DNA of 64,000 nt. Origin: Auanema rhodensis. Its lineage: Eukaryota; Nematoda; Chromadorea; Rhabditida; Rhabditidae. The notes beneath the pieces were generated by a model. The model was not told the origin of the DNA. It did not search any database and was given only the letters and a program-made list of their open reading frames with translations. Of this stretch, positions 25,628 through 38,614 are shown one piece after another (the first letter of the stretch is position 1; the number at the start of each line of letters is the position of its first letter). The position numbers and the translations under genes were made by a program. Where the stretch lies: NCBI GenBank assembly GCA_964057225.1, contig OZ059897.1, forward strand, positions 19,716,001 to 19,780,000, given 5' to 3'.

Positions 25628-26329
25628 GGTGAAAATCGAGGATATAAGTGTGAACTTATATCAGTTGATATCTCGGTGCATTTTTAAGCTAGCGCAAATC
25701 TGATAACACAGATCGACGCAGCTTAAAAATCCGCATCGAATGCACTATACTACATTGAAAAACGCTTGATACAAAAATTAGTTATGATCGTTTGAAAAAT
25801 GATGCATTAGTGTATGTTGAGTTTCCATGTACACTCAACATTGCTTCCAAAAACATTTTGACAAAACTTTTTTCGAAAAATTTCAAAATAATTTAGCAAA
25901 AAGTAGATGTTTTTAGATTCCATTTTTCAAGGCAAAGACGATAGACAATGTTATTCAACGAAAAAATTAATTCTTCAGGGTGAAAATCGAGGATATAAGT
26001 GTGAACTTATATCAGTTGATATCTCGGTGCATTTTTAAGCTAGCGCAAATCTGATAACACAGATCGACGCAGCTTAAAAATCCGCATCGAATGCACTATA
26101 CTACATTGAGAAACGCTTAATACAAAAATTAGTTATGATCGTTTGAAAAATGATGCATTAGTGTATGTTGAGTTTCCATGTACACTCAACATTGCTTCCA
26201 AACACATTTTGACAAAAATTTTTTCGAAAAATTTCAAAATAATTCAGCAAAAAGTAGATGTTTTTAGATTCCATTTTCCAAGGCAAAGACGATAGACAAT
26301 GTTATTCAACGAAAAAATTAATTCTTCAG
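24926..26329. repeat. Four-monomer tandem duplication, copy 1 (M72-M75)
   Basis: The order is M72 (plain), M73 (304A, 343T), M74 (132A/141G with 240C) and M75 (225C/267C/300C). The 1404-bp unit is repeated immediately downstream. It overlaps the end of the five-monomer block, so the four-monomer event probably came later. Confidence 0.9.
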
Positions 26330-27733
26330 GGTGAAAATCGAGGATATAAGTGTGAACTTATATCAGTTGATATCTCGGTGCATTTTTAAGCTAGCGCAAA
26401 TCTGATAACACAGATCGACGCAGCTTAAAAATCCGCATCGAATGCACTATACTACATTGAGAAACGCTTAATACAAAAATTAGTTATGATCGTTTGAAAA
26501 ATGATGCATTAGTGTATGTTGAGTTTCCATGTACACTCAACATTGCTTCCAAAAACATTTTGACAAAAATTTTTTCGAAAAATTTCAAAATAATTTAGCA
26601 AAAAGTAGATGTTTTTAGATTCCATTTTTCAAGGCAAAGACGATGGACAATGTTATTCAACGAAAAAATTAATTCTTCAGGGTGAAAATCGAGGATATAA
26701 GTGTGAACTTATATCAGTTGATATCTCGGTGCATTTTTAAGCTAGCGCAAATCTGATAACACAGATCGACGCAGCTTAAAAATCCGCATCGAATGCACTA
26801 TACTACATTGAGAAACGCTTAATACAAAAATTAGTTATGATCGTTTGAAAAATGATGCATTAGTGTATGTTGAGTTTCCATGTACACTCAACATTGCTTC
26901 CAAAAACATTTTGACAAAAATTTTTTCGAAAAATTTCAAAATAATTTAGCAAAAAGTAGATGTTTTTAGATTCCTTTTTTCAAAGCAAAGACGATGGACA
27001 ATGTTATTCAACGAAAAAATTATTTCTTCAGGGTGAAAATCGAGGATATAAGTGTGAACTTATATCAGTTGATATCTCGGTGCATTTTTAAGCTAGCGCA
27101 AATCTGATAACACAGATCGACGCAGCTTAAAAATCCGCATCGAATGCACTATACTACATTGAAAAACGCTTGATACAAAAATTAGTTATGATCGTTTGAA
27201 AAATGATGCATTAGTGTATGTTGAGTTTCCATGTACACTCAACATTGCTTCCAAAAACATTTTGACAAAACTTTTTTCGAAAAATTTCAAAATAATTTAG
27301 CAAAAAGTAGATGTTTTTAGATTCCATTTTTCAAGGCAAAGACGATAGACAATGTTATTCAACGAAAAAATTAATTCTTCAGGGTGAAAATCGAGGATAT
27401 AAGTGTGAACTTATATCAGTTGATATCTCGGTGCATTTTTAAGCTAGCGCAAATCTGATAACACAGATCGACGCAGCTTAAAAATCCGCATCGAATGCAC
27501 TATACTACATTGAGAAACGCTTAATACAAAAATTAGTTATGATCGTTTGAAAAATGATGCATTAGTGTATGTTGAGTTTCCATGTACACTCAACATTGCT
27601 TCCAAACACATTTTGACAAAAATTTTTTCGAAAAATTTCAAAATAATTCAGCAAAAAGTAGATGTTTTTAGATTCCATTTTCCAAGGCAAAGACGATAGA
27701 CAATGTTATTCAACGAAAAAATTAATTCTTCAG
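26330..27733. repeat. Four-monomer tandem duplication, copy 2 (M76-M79)
   Basis: M76 to M79 repeat the types of M72 to M75 in order. I saw no difference between the two copies at the diagnostic sites. Confidence 0.9.
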
Positions 27734-28786
27734 GGTGAAAATCGAGGATATAAGTGTGAACTTATATCAGTTGATATCTCGGTGCATTTTTAAGCTAGCG
27801 CAAATCTGATAACACAGATCGACGCAGCTTAAAAATCCGCATCGAATGCACTATACTACATTGAGAAACGCTTAATACAAAAATTAGTTATGATCGTTTG
27901 AAAAATGATGCATTAGTGTATGTTGAGTTTCCATGTACACTCAACATTGCTTCCAAAAACATTTTGACAAAACTTTTTTCGAAAAATTTCAAAATAATTT
28001 AGCAAAAAGTAGATGTTTTTAGATTCCATTTTTCAAGGCAAAGACGATAGACAATGTTATTCAACGAAAAAATTAATTCTTCAGGGTGAAAATCGAGGAT
28101 ATAAGTGTGAACTTATATCAGTTGATATCTCGGTGCATTTTTAAGCTAGCGCAAATCTGATAACACAGATCGACGCAGCTTAAAAATCCGCATCGAATGC
28201 ACTATACTACATTGAGAAACGCTCAATACAAAAATTAGTTATGATCGTTTGAAAAATGATGCATTAGTGTATGTTGAGTTTCCATGTACACTCAACATTG
28301 CTTCCAAAAACATTTTGACAAAAATTTTTTCGAAAAATTTCAAAATAATTTAGCAAAAAGTAGATGTTTTTAGATTCCATTTCTCAAGGCAAAGACGATA
28401 GACAATGTTATTCAACGAAAAAATTAATTCTTCAGGGTGAAAATCGAGGATATAAGTGTGAACTTATATCAGTTGATATCTCGGTGCATTTTTAAGCTAG
28501 CGCAAATCTGATAACACAGATCGACGCAGCTTAAAAATCCGCATCGAATGCACTATACTACATTGAGAAACGCTTAATACAAAAATTAGTTATGATCGTT
28601 TGAAAAATGATGCATTAGTGTATGTTGAGTTTCCATGTACACTCAACATTGCTTCCAAAAACATTTTGACAAAACTTTTTTCGAAAAATTTCAAAATAAT
28701 TTAGCAAAAAGTAGATGTTTTTAGATTCCATTTTTCAAGGCAAAGACGATAGACAATGTTATTCAACGAAAAAATTAATTCTTCAG

Positions 28787-31594
28787 GGTGAAAATCGAGG
28801 ATATAAGTGTGAACTTATATCAGTTGATATCTCGGTGCATTTTTAAGCTAGCGCAAATCTGATAACACAGATCGACGCAGCTTAAAAATCCGCATCGAAT
28901 GCACTATACTACATTGAGAAACGCTTAATACAAAAATTAGTTATGATCGTTTGAAAAATGATGCATTAGTGTATGTTGAGTTTCCATGTACACTCAACAT
29001 TGCTTCCAAAAACATTTTGACAAAAATTTTTTCGAAAAATTTCAAAATAATTTAGCAAAAAGTAGATGTTTTTAGATTTCATTTTTCAAGGCAAAGACGA
29101 TGGACAATGTTATTCAACGAAAAAATTAATTCTTCAGGGTGAAAATCGAGGATATAAGTGTGAACATATATCAGTTGATATCTCGGTGCATTTTTAAGCT
29201 AGCGCAAATCTGATAACACAGATCGACGCAGCTTAAAAATCCGCATCGAATGCACTATACTACATTGAGAAACACTTGATACAAAAATTAGTTATGATCG
29301 TTTGAAAAATGATGCATTAGTGTATGTTGAGTTTCCATGTACACTCAACATTGCTTCCAAAAACATTTTGACAAAAATTTTTTCGAAAAATTTCAAAATA
29401 ATTTAGCAAAAAGTAGATGTTTTAAGATTCCATTTTTCTAGGCAAAGACGATGGACAATGTTATTCAACGAAAAAATTAATTCTTCAGGGGGAAAATCGA
29501 GGATATAAGTGTGAACTTATATCAGTTGATATCTCGGTGCATTTTTAAGCTAGCGCAAATCTGATAACACAGATCGACGCAGCTTAAAAATCCGCATCGA
29601 ATGCACTATACTACATTGAGAAACGCTTAATACAAAAATTAGTTATGATCGTTTGAAAAATGATGCATTAGTGTATGTTGAGTTTCCATGTACACTCAAC
29701 ATTGCTTCCAAAAACATTTTGACAAAAATTTTTTCGAAAAATTTCAAAATAATTTAGCAAAAAGTAGATGTTTTAAGATTCCATTTTTCAAGGCAAAGAC
29801 GATGGACAATGTTATTCAACGAAAAAATTAATTCTTCAGGGTGAAAATCGAGGATATAAGTGTGAACTTATATCAGTTGATATCTCGGTGCATTTTTAAG
29901 CTAGCGCAAATCTGATAACACAGATCGACGCAGCTTAAAAATCCGCATCGAATGCACTATACTACATTGAGAAACGCTTAATACAAAAATTAGTTATGAT
30001 CGTTTGAAAAATGATGCATTAGTGTATGTTGAGTTTCCATGTACACTCAACATTGCTTCCAAAAACATTTTGACAAAAATTTTTTCGAAAAATTTCAAAA
30101 TAATTTAGCAAAAAGTAGATGTTTTTAGATTCCATTTCTCAAGGCAAAGACGATAGACAATGTTATTCAACGAAAAAATTAATTCTTCAGGGTGAAAATC
30201 GAGGATATAAGTGTGAACTTATATCAGTTGATATCTCGGTGCATTTTTAAGCTAGCGCAAATCTGATAACACAGATCGACGCAGCTTAAAAATCCGCATC
30301 GAATGCACTATACTACATTGAGAAACGCTTAATACAAAAATTAGTTATGATCGTTTGAAAAATGATGCATTAGTGTATGTTGAGTTTCCATGTACACTCA
30401 ACATTGCTTCCAAAAACATTTTGACAAAACTTTTTTCGAAAAATTTCAAAATAATTTAGCAAAAAGTAGATGTTTTTAGATTCCATTTTTCAAGGCAAAG
30501 ACGATGGACAATGTTATTTAACGAAAAAATTAATTTTTCAGGGTGAAAATCGAGGATATAAGTGTAAACTTATATCAGTTGATATCTCGGTGCATTTTTA
30601 AGCTAGCGCAAATCTGATAACACAGATCGACGCAGCTTAAAAATCCGCATCGAATGCACTATACTACATTGAGAAACGCTTAATACAAAAATTAGTTATG
30701 ATCGTTTGAAAAATGATGCATTAGTGTATGTTGAGTTTCCATGTACACTCAACATTGCTTCCAAAAACATTTTGACAAAAATTTTTTCGAAAAATTTCAA
30801 AATAATTTAGCAAAAAGTAGATGTTTTAAGATTCCATTTTTCTAGGCAAAGACGATGGACAATGTTATTCAACGAAAAAATTAATTCTTCAGGGGGAAAA
30901 TCGAGGATATAAGTGTGAACTTATATCAGTTGATATCTCGGTGCATTTTTAAGCTAGCGCAAATCTGATAACACAGATCGACGCAGCTTAAAAATCCGCA
31001 TCGAATGCACTATACTACATTGAGAAACGCTTAATACAAAAATTAGTTATGATCGTTTGAAAAATGATGCATTAGTGTATGTTGAGTTTCCATGTACACT
31101 CAACATTGCTTCCAAAAACATTTTGACAAAAATTTTTTCGAAAAATTTCAAAATAATTTAGCAAAAAGTAGATGTTTTAAGATTCCATTTTTCAAGGCAA
31201 AGACGATGGACAATGTTATTCAACGAAAAAATTAATTCTTCAGGGTGAAAATCGAGGATATAAGTGTGAACTTATATCAGTTGATATCTCGGTGCATTTT
31301 TAAGCTAGCGCAAATCTGATAACACAGATCGACGCAGCTTAAAAATCCGCATCGAATGCACTATACTACATTGAGAAACGCTTAATACAAAAATTAGTTA
31401 TGATCGTTTGAAAAATGATGCATTAGTGTATGTTGAGTTTCCATGTACACTCAACATTGCTTCCAAAAACATTTTGACAAAAATTTTTTCGAAAAATTTC
31501 AAAATAATTTAGCAAAAAGTAGATGTTTTTAGATTCCATTTCTCAAGGCAAAGACGATAGACAATGTTATTCAACGAAAAAATTAATTCTTCAG
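28787..31594. repeat. Local subfamily with T287A and GGGGG (M83-M90)
   Basis: M84, M85, M88 and M89 carry GTTTTAAGATTCC (T287A), seen nowhere else in the window. M84 and M88 also have TTTCTAGGC, and the monomers that follow each (M85, M89) begin GGGGGAAAATC in place of GGGTGAAAATC. M86 and M90 are both 299C types. M84-M86 and M88-M90 are therefore a partial four-monomer duplication (1404 bp). M87 has GTTATTTAAC and TAATTTTTCAG, and M88 has GTGTAAACTT. M158 also has GTGTAAACTT together with GTTATTTAAC, which hints at a link to the 55-kb region. Confidence 0.85.
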
Positions 31595-34500
31595 GGTGAA
31601 AATCGAGGATATAAGTGTGAACTTATATCAGTTGATATCTCGGTGCATTTTTAAGCTAGCGCAAATCTGATAACACAGATCGACGCAGCTTAAAAATCCG
31701 CATCGAATGCACTATACTACATTGAGAAACGCTTAATACAAAAATTAGTTATGATCGTTTGAAAAATGATGCATTAGTGTATGTTGAGTTTCCATGTACA
31801 CTCAACATTGCTTCCAAAAACATTTTGACAAAACTTTTTTCGAAAAATTTCAAAATAATTTAGCAAAAAGTAGATGTTTTTAGATTCCATTTTTCAAGGC
31901 AAAGACGATAGACAATGTTATTCAACGAAAAAATTAATTCTTCAGGGTGAAAATCGAGGATATAAGTGTGAACTTATATCAGTTGATATCTCGGTGCATT
32001 TTTAAGCTAGCGCAAATCTGATAACACAGATCGACGCAGCTTAAAAATCCGCATCGAATGCACTATACTACATTGAGAAACGCTTAATACAAAAATTAGT
32101 TATGATCGTTTGAAAAATGATGCATTAGTGTATGTTGAGTTTCCATGTACACTCAACATTGCTTCCAAAAACATTTTGACAAAAATTTTTTCGAAAAATT
32201 TCAAAATAATTTAGCAAAAAGTAGATGTTTTTAGATTCCATTTCTCAAGGCAAAGACGATAGACAATGTTATTCAACGAAAAAATTAATTCTTCAGGGTG
32301 AAAATCGAGGATATAAGTGTGAACTTATATCAGTTGATATCTCGGTGCATTTTTAAGCTAGCGCAAATCTGATAACACAGATCGACGCAGCTTAAAAATC
32401 CGCATCGAATGCACTATACTACATTGAGAAACGCTTAATACAAAAATTAGTTATGATCGTTTGAAAAATGATGCATTAGTGTATGTTGAGTTTCCATGTA
32501 CACTCAACATTGCTTCCAAAAACATTTTGACAAAAATTTTTTCGAAAAATTTCAAAATAATTTAGCAAAAAGTAGATGTTTTTAGATTCCTTTTTTCAAA
32601 GCAAAGACGATGGACAATGTTATTCAACGAAAAAATTATTTCTTCAGGGTGAAAATCGAGGATATAAGTGTGAACTTATATCAGTTGATATCTCGGTGCA
32701 TTTTTAAGCTAGCGCAAATCTGATAACACAGATCGACGCAGCTTAAAAATCCGCATCGAATGCACTATACTACATTGAGAAACGCTTAATACAAAAATTA
32801 GTTATGATCGTTTGAAAAATGATGCATTAGTGTATGTTGAGTTTCCATGTACACTCAACATTGCTTCCAAACACATTTTGACAAAAATTTTTTCGAAAAA
32901 TTTCAAAATAATTCAGCAAAAAGTAGATGTTTTTAGATTCCATTTTCCAAGGCAAAGACGATAGACAATGTTATTCAACGAAAAAATTAATTCTTCAGGG
33001 TGAAAATCGAGGATATAAGTGTGAACTTATATCAGTTGATATCTCGGTGCATTTTTAAGCTAGCGCAAATCTGATAACACAGATCGACGCAGCTTAAAAA
33101 TCCGCATCGAATGCACTATACTACATTGAGAAACGCTTAATACAAAAATTAGTTATGATCGTTTGAAAAATGATGCATTAGTGTATGTTGAGTTTCCATG
33201 TACACTCAACATTGCTTCCAAAAACATTTTGACAAAACTTTTTTCGAAAAATTTCAAAATAATTTAGCAAAAAGTAGATGTTTTTAGATTCCATTTTTCA
33301 AGGCAAAGACGATAGACAATGTTATTCAACGAAAAAATTAATTCTTCAGGGTGAAAATCGAGGATATAAGTGTGAACTTATATCAGTTGATATCTCGGTG
33401 CATTTTTAAGCTAGCGCAAATCTGATAACACAGATCGACGCAGCTTAAAAATCCGCATCGAATGCACTATACTACATTGAGAAACGCTTAATACAAAAAT
33501 TAGTTATGATCGTTTGAAAAATGATGCATTAGTGTATGTTGAGTTTCCATGTACACTCAACATTGCTTCCAAAAACATTTTGACAAAAATTTTTTCGAAA
33601 AATTTCAAAATAATTTAGCAAAAAGTAGATGTTTTTAGATTCCATTTCTCAAGGCAAAGACGATAGACAATGTTATTCAACGAAAAAATTAATTCTTCAG
33701 GGTGAAAATCGAGGATATAAGTGTGAACTTATATCAGTTGATATCTCGGTGCATTTTTAAGCTAGCGCAAATCTGATAACACAGATCGACGCAGCTTAAA
33801 AATCCGCATCGAATGCACTATACTACATGGAGAAACGCTTAATACAAAAATTAGTTATGATCGTTTGAAAAATGATGCATTAGTGTATGTTGAGTTTCCA
33901 TGTACACTCAACATTGCTTCCAAAAACATTTTGACAAAAATTTTTTCGAAAAATTTCAAAATAATTTAGCAAAAAGTAGATGTTTTTAGATTCCATTTTT
34001 CAAGGCAAAGACGATGGACAATGTTATTCAACGAAAAAATTATTTCTTCAGGGTGAAAATCGAGGATATAAGTGTGAACTTATATCAGTTGATATCTCGG
34101 TGCATTTTTAAGCTAGCGCAAATCTGATAACACAGATCGACGCAGCTTAAAAATCCGCATCGAATGCACTATACTACATTGAGAAACGCTTAATACAAAA
34201 ATTAGTTATGATCGTTTGAAAAATGATGCATTAGTGTATGTTGAGTTTCCATGTACACTCAACATTGCTTCCAAAAACATTTTGACAAAAATTTTTTCGA
34301 AAAATTTCAAAATAATTTAGCAAAAAGTAGATGTTTTTAGATTCCATTTCTCAAGGCAAAGACGATAGACAATGTTATTCAACGAAAAAATTAATTCTTC
34401 AGGGTGAAAATCGAGGATATAAGTGTGAACTTATATCAGTTGATATCTCGGTGCATTTTTAAGCTAGCGCAAATCTGATAACACAGATCGACGCAGCTTA

Positions 34501-35806
34501 AAAATCCGCATCGAATGCACTATACTACATTGAGAAACGCTTAATACAAAAATTAGTTATGATCGTTTGAAAAATGATGCATTAGTGTATGTTGAGTTTC
34601 CATGTACACTCAACATTGCTTCCAAAAACATTTTGACAAAAATTTTTTCGAAAAATTTCAAAATAATTTAGCAAAAAGTAGATGTTTTTAGATTCCATTT
34701 CTCAAGGCAAAGACGATAGACAATGTTATTCAACGAAAAAATTAATTCTTCAGGGTGAAAATCGAGGATATAAGTGTGAACTTATATCAGTTGATATCTC
34801 GGTGCATTTTTAAGCTAGCGCAAATCTGATAACACAGATCGACGCAGCTTAAAAATCCGCATCGAATGCACTATACTACATTGAGAAACGCTTAATACAA
34901 AAATTAGTTATGATCGTTTGAAAAATGATGCATTAGTGTATGTTGAGTTTCCATGTACACTCAACATTGCTTCCAAAAACATTTTGACAAAAATTTTTTC
35001 GAAAAATTTCAAAATAATTTAGCAAAAAGTAGATGTTTTTAGATTCCTTTTTTCAAAGCAAAGACGATGGACAATGTTATTCAACGAAAAAATTATTTCT
35101 TCAGGGTGAAAATCGAGGATATAAGTGTGAACTTATATCAGTTGATATCTCGGTGCATTTTTAAGCTAGCGCAAATCTGATAACACAGATCGACGCAGCT
35201 TAAAAATCCGCATCGAATGCACTATACTACATTGAGAAACGCTTAATACAAAAATTAGTTATGATCGTTTGAAAAATGATGCATTAGTGTATGTTGAGTT
35301 TCCATGTACACTCAACATTGCTTCCAAAAACATTTTGACAAAACTTTTTTCGAAAAATTTCAAAATAATTTAGCAAAAAGTAGATGTTTTTAGATTCCAT
35401 TTTTCAAGGCAAAGACGATAGACAATGTTATTCAACGAAAAAATTAATTCTTCAGGGTGAAAATCGAGGATATAAGTGTGAACTTATATCAGTTGATATC
35501 TCGGTGCATTTTTAAGCTAGCGCAAATCTGATAACACAGATCGACGCAGCTTAAAAATCCGCATCGAATGCACTATACTACATTGAGAAACGCTTAATAC
35601 AAAAATTAGTTATGATCGTTTGAAAAATGATGCATTAGTGTATGTTGAGTTTCCATGTACACTCAACATTGCTTCCAAACACATTTTGACAAAAATTTTT
35701 TCGAAAAATTTCAAAATAATTCAGCAAAAAGTAGATGTTTTTAGATTCCATTTTCCAAGGCAAAGACGATAGACAATGTTATTCAACGAAAAAATTAATT
35801 CTTCAG

Positions 35807-38614
35807 GGTGAAAATCGAGGATATAAGTGTGAACTTATATCAGTTGATATCTCGGTGCATTTTTAAGCTAGCGCAAATCTGATAACACAGATCGACGCAG
35901 CTTAAAAATCCGCATCGAATGCACTATACTACATTGAGAAACGCTTAATACAAAAATTAGTTATGATCGTTTGAAAAATGATGCATTAGTGTATGTTGAG
36001 TTTCCATGTACACTCAACATTGCTTCCAAAAACATTTTGACAAAACTTTTTTCGAAAAATTTCAAAATAATTTAGCAAAAAGTAGATGTTTTTAGATTCC
36101 ATTTTTCAAGGCAAAGACGATAGACAATGTTATTCAACGAAAAAATTAATTCTTCAGGGTGAAAATCGAGGATATAAGTGTGAACTTATATCAGTTGATA
36201 TCTCGGTGCATTTTTAAGCTAGCGCAAATCTGATAACACAGATCGACGCAGCTTAAAAATCCGCATCGAATGCACTATACTACATTGAGAAACGCTTAAT
36301 ACAAAAATTAGTTATGATCGTTTGAAAAATGATGCATTAGTGTATGTTGAGTTTCCATGTACACTCAACATTGCTTCCAAAAACATTTTGACAAAACTTT
36401 TTTCGAAAAATTTCAAAATAATTTAGCAAAAAGTAGATGTTTTTAGATTCCATTTTTCAAGGCAAAGACGATAGACAATGTTATTCAACGAAAAAATTAA
36501 TTCTTCAGGGTGAAAATCGAGGATATAAGTGTGAACTTATATCAGTTGATATCTCGGTGCATTTTTAAGCTAGCGCAAATCTGATAACACAGATCGACGC
36601 AGCTTAAAAATCCGCATCGAATGCACTATACTACATTGAGAAACGCTTAATACAAAAATTAGTTATGATCGTTTGAAAAATGATGCATTAGTGTATGTTG
36701 AGTTTCCATGTACACTCAACATTGCTTCCAAAAACATTTTGACAAAAATTTTTTCGAAAAATTTCAAAATAATTTAGCAAAAAGTAGATGTTTTTAGATT
36801 CCATTTCTCAAGGCAAAGACGATAGACAATGTTATTCAACGAAAAAATTAATTCTTCAGGGTGAAAATCGAGGATATAAGTGTGAACTTATATCAGTTGA
36901 TATCTCGGTGCATTTTTAAGCTAGCGCAAATCTGATAACACAGATCGACGCAGCTTAAAAATCCGCATCGAATGCACTATACTACATTGAGAAACGCTTA
37001 ATACAAAAATTAGTTATGATCGTTTGAAAAATGATGCATTAGTGTATGTTGAGTTTCCATGTACACTCAACATTGCTTCCAAAAACATTTTGACAAAACT
37101 TTTTTCGAAAAATTTCAAAATAATTTAGCAAAAAGTAGATGTTTTTAGATTCCATTTTTCAAGGCAAAGACGATAGACAATGTTATTCAACGAAAAAATT
37201 AATTCTTCAGGGTGAAAATCGAGGATATAAGTGTGAACTTATATCAGTTGATATCTCGGTGCATTTTTAAGCTAGCGCAAATCTGATAACACAGATCGAC
37301 GCAGCTTAAAAATCCGCATCGAATGCACTATACTACATTGAAAAACGCTTAATACAAAAATTAGTTATGATCGTTTGAAAAATGATGCATTAGTGTATGT
37401 TGAGTTTCCATGTACACTCAACATTGCTTCCAAAAACATTTTGACAAAACTTTTTTCGAAAAATTTCAAAATAATTTAGCAAAAAGTAGATGTTTTTAGA
37501 TTCCATTTTTCAAGGCAAAGACGATAGACAATGTTATTCAACGAAAAAATTAATTCTTCAGGGTGAAAATCGAGGATATAAGTGTGAACTTATATCAGTT
37601 GATATCTCGGTGCATTTTTAAGCTAGCGCAAATCTGATAACACAGATCGACGCAGCTTAAAAATCCGCATCGAATGCACTATACTACATTGAAAAACGCT
37701 TGATACAAAAATTAGTTATGATCTTTTGAAAAATGATGCATTAGTGTATGTTGAGTTTCCATGTACACTCAACATTGCTTCCAAAAACATTTTGACAAAA
37801 ATTTTTTCGAAAAATTTCAAAATAATTTAGCAAAAAGTAGATGTTTTTAGATTCCATTTCTCAAGGCAAAGACGATAGACAATGTTATTCAACGAAAAAA
37901 TTAATTCTTCAGGGTGAAAATCGAGGATATAAGTGTGAACTTATATCAGTTGATATCTCGGTGCATTTTTAAGCTAGCGCAAATCTGATAACACAGATCG
38001 ACGCAGCTTAAAAATCCGCATCGAATGCACTATACTACATTGAGAAACGCTTAATACAAAAATTAGTTATGATCGTTTGAAAAATGATGCATTAGTGTAT
38101 GTTGAGTTTCCATGTACACTCAACATTGCTTCCAAAAACATTTTGACAAAACTTTTTTCGAAAAATTTCAAAATAATTTAGCAAAAAGTAGATGTTTTTA
38201 GATTCCATTTTTCAAGGCAAAGACGATAGACAATGTTATTCAACGAAAAAATTAATTCTTCAGGGTGAAAATCGAGGATATAAGTGTGAACTTATATCAG
38301 TTGATATCTCGGTGCATTTTTAAGCTAGCGCAAATCTGATAACACAGATCGACGCAGCTTAAAAATCCGCATCGAATGCACTATACTACATTGAGAAACG
38401 CTTAATACAAAAATTAGTTATGATCGTTTGAAAAATGATGCATTAGTGTATGTTGAGTTTCCATGTACACTCAACATTGCTTCCAAACACATTTTGACAA
38501 AAATTTTTTCGAAAAATTTCAAAATAATTCAGCAAAAAGTAGATGTTTTTAGATTCCATTTTCCAAGGCAAAGACGATAGACAATGTTATTCAACGAAAA
38601 AATTAATTCTTCAG
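35807..38614. repeat. Eight-monomer block, copy 1 (M103-M110)
   Basis: The order is 240C, 240C, 299C, 240C, 240C with 132A but 141A, 132A/141G/163T/299C, 240C, then 225C/267C/300C. The half-changed monomer (GAAAAACGCTTAAT, M107) is rare and marks the block. It recurs 5967 bp downstream. Confidence 0.88.

Larger units (their letters stand above)
17556..28786. repeat. Zone with new haplotypes and 7- and 4-monomer duplications (M51-M82)
   Basis: The 247T/254A and 272G variants of the left end are absent here. Three new types appear: 225C with 267C (M56, M64, M71, M75, M79), 304A with 305A (M54, M62, M69), and 326G (M55, M63, M70). M54-M57 resemble M62-M65 at 2807 bp spacing, which is eight monomers with the 350-bp M59 between them. 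From M74 on the 225C monomers also carry 300C, which suggests that 300C arose or was acquired on that haplotype. Private changes include GCTTGAGAC (M51), TTTAGGCTAG (M55) and GCTCAATAC (M81). Confidence 0.85.
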
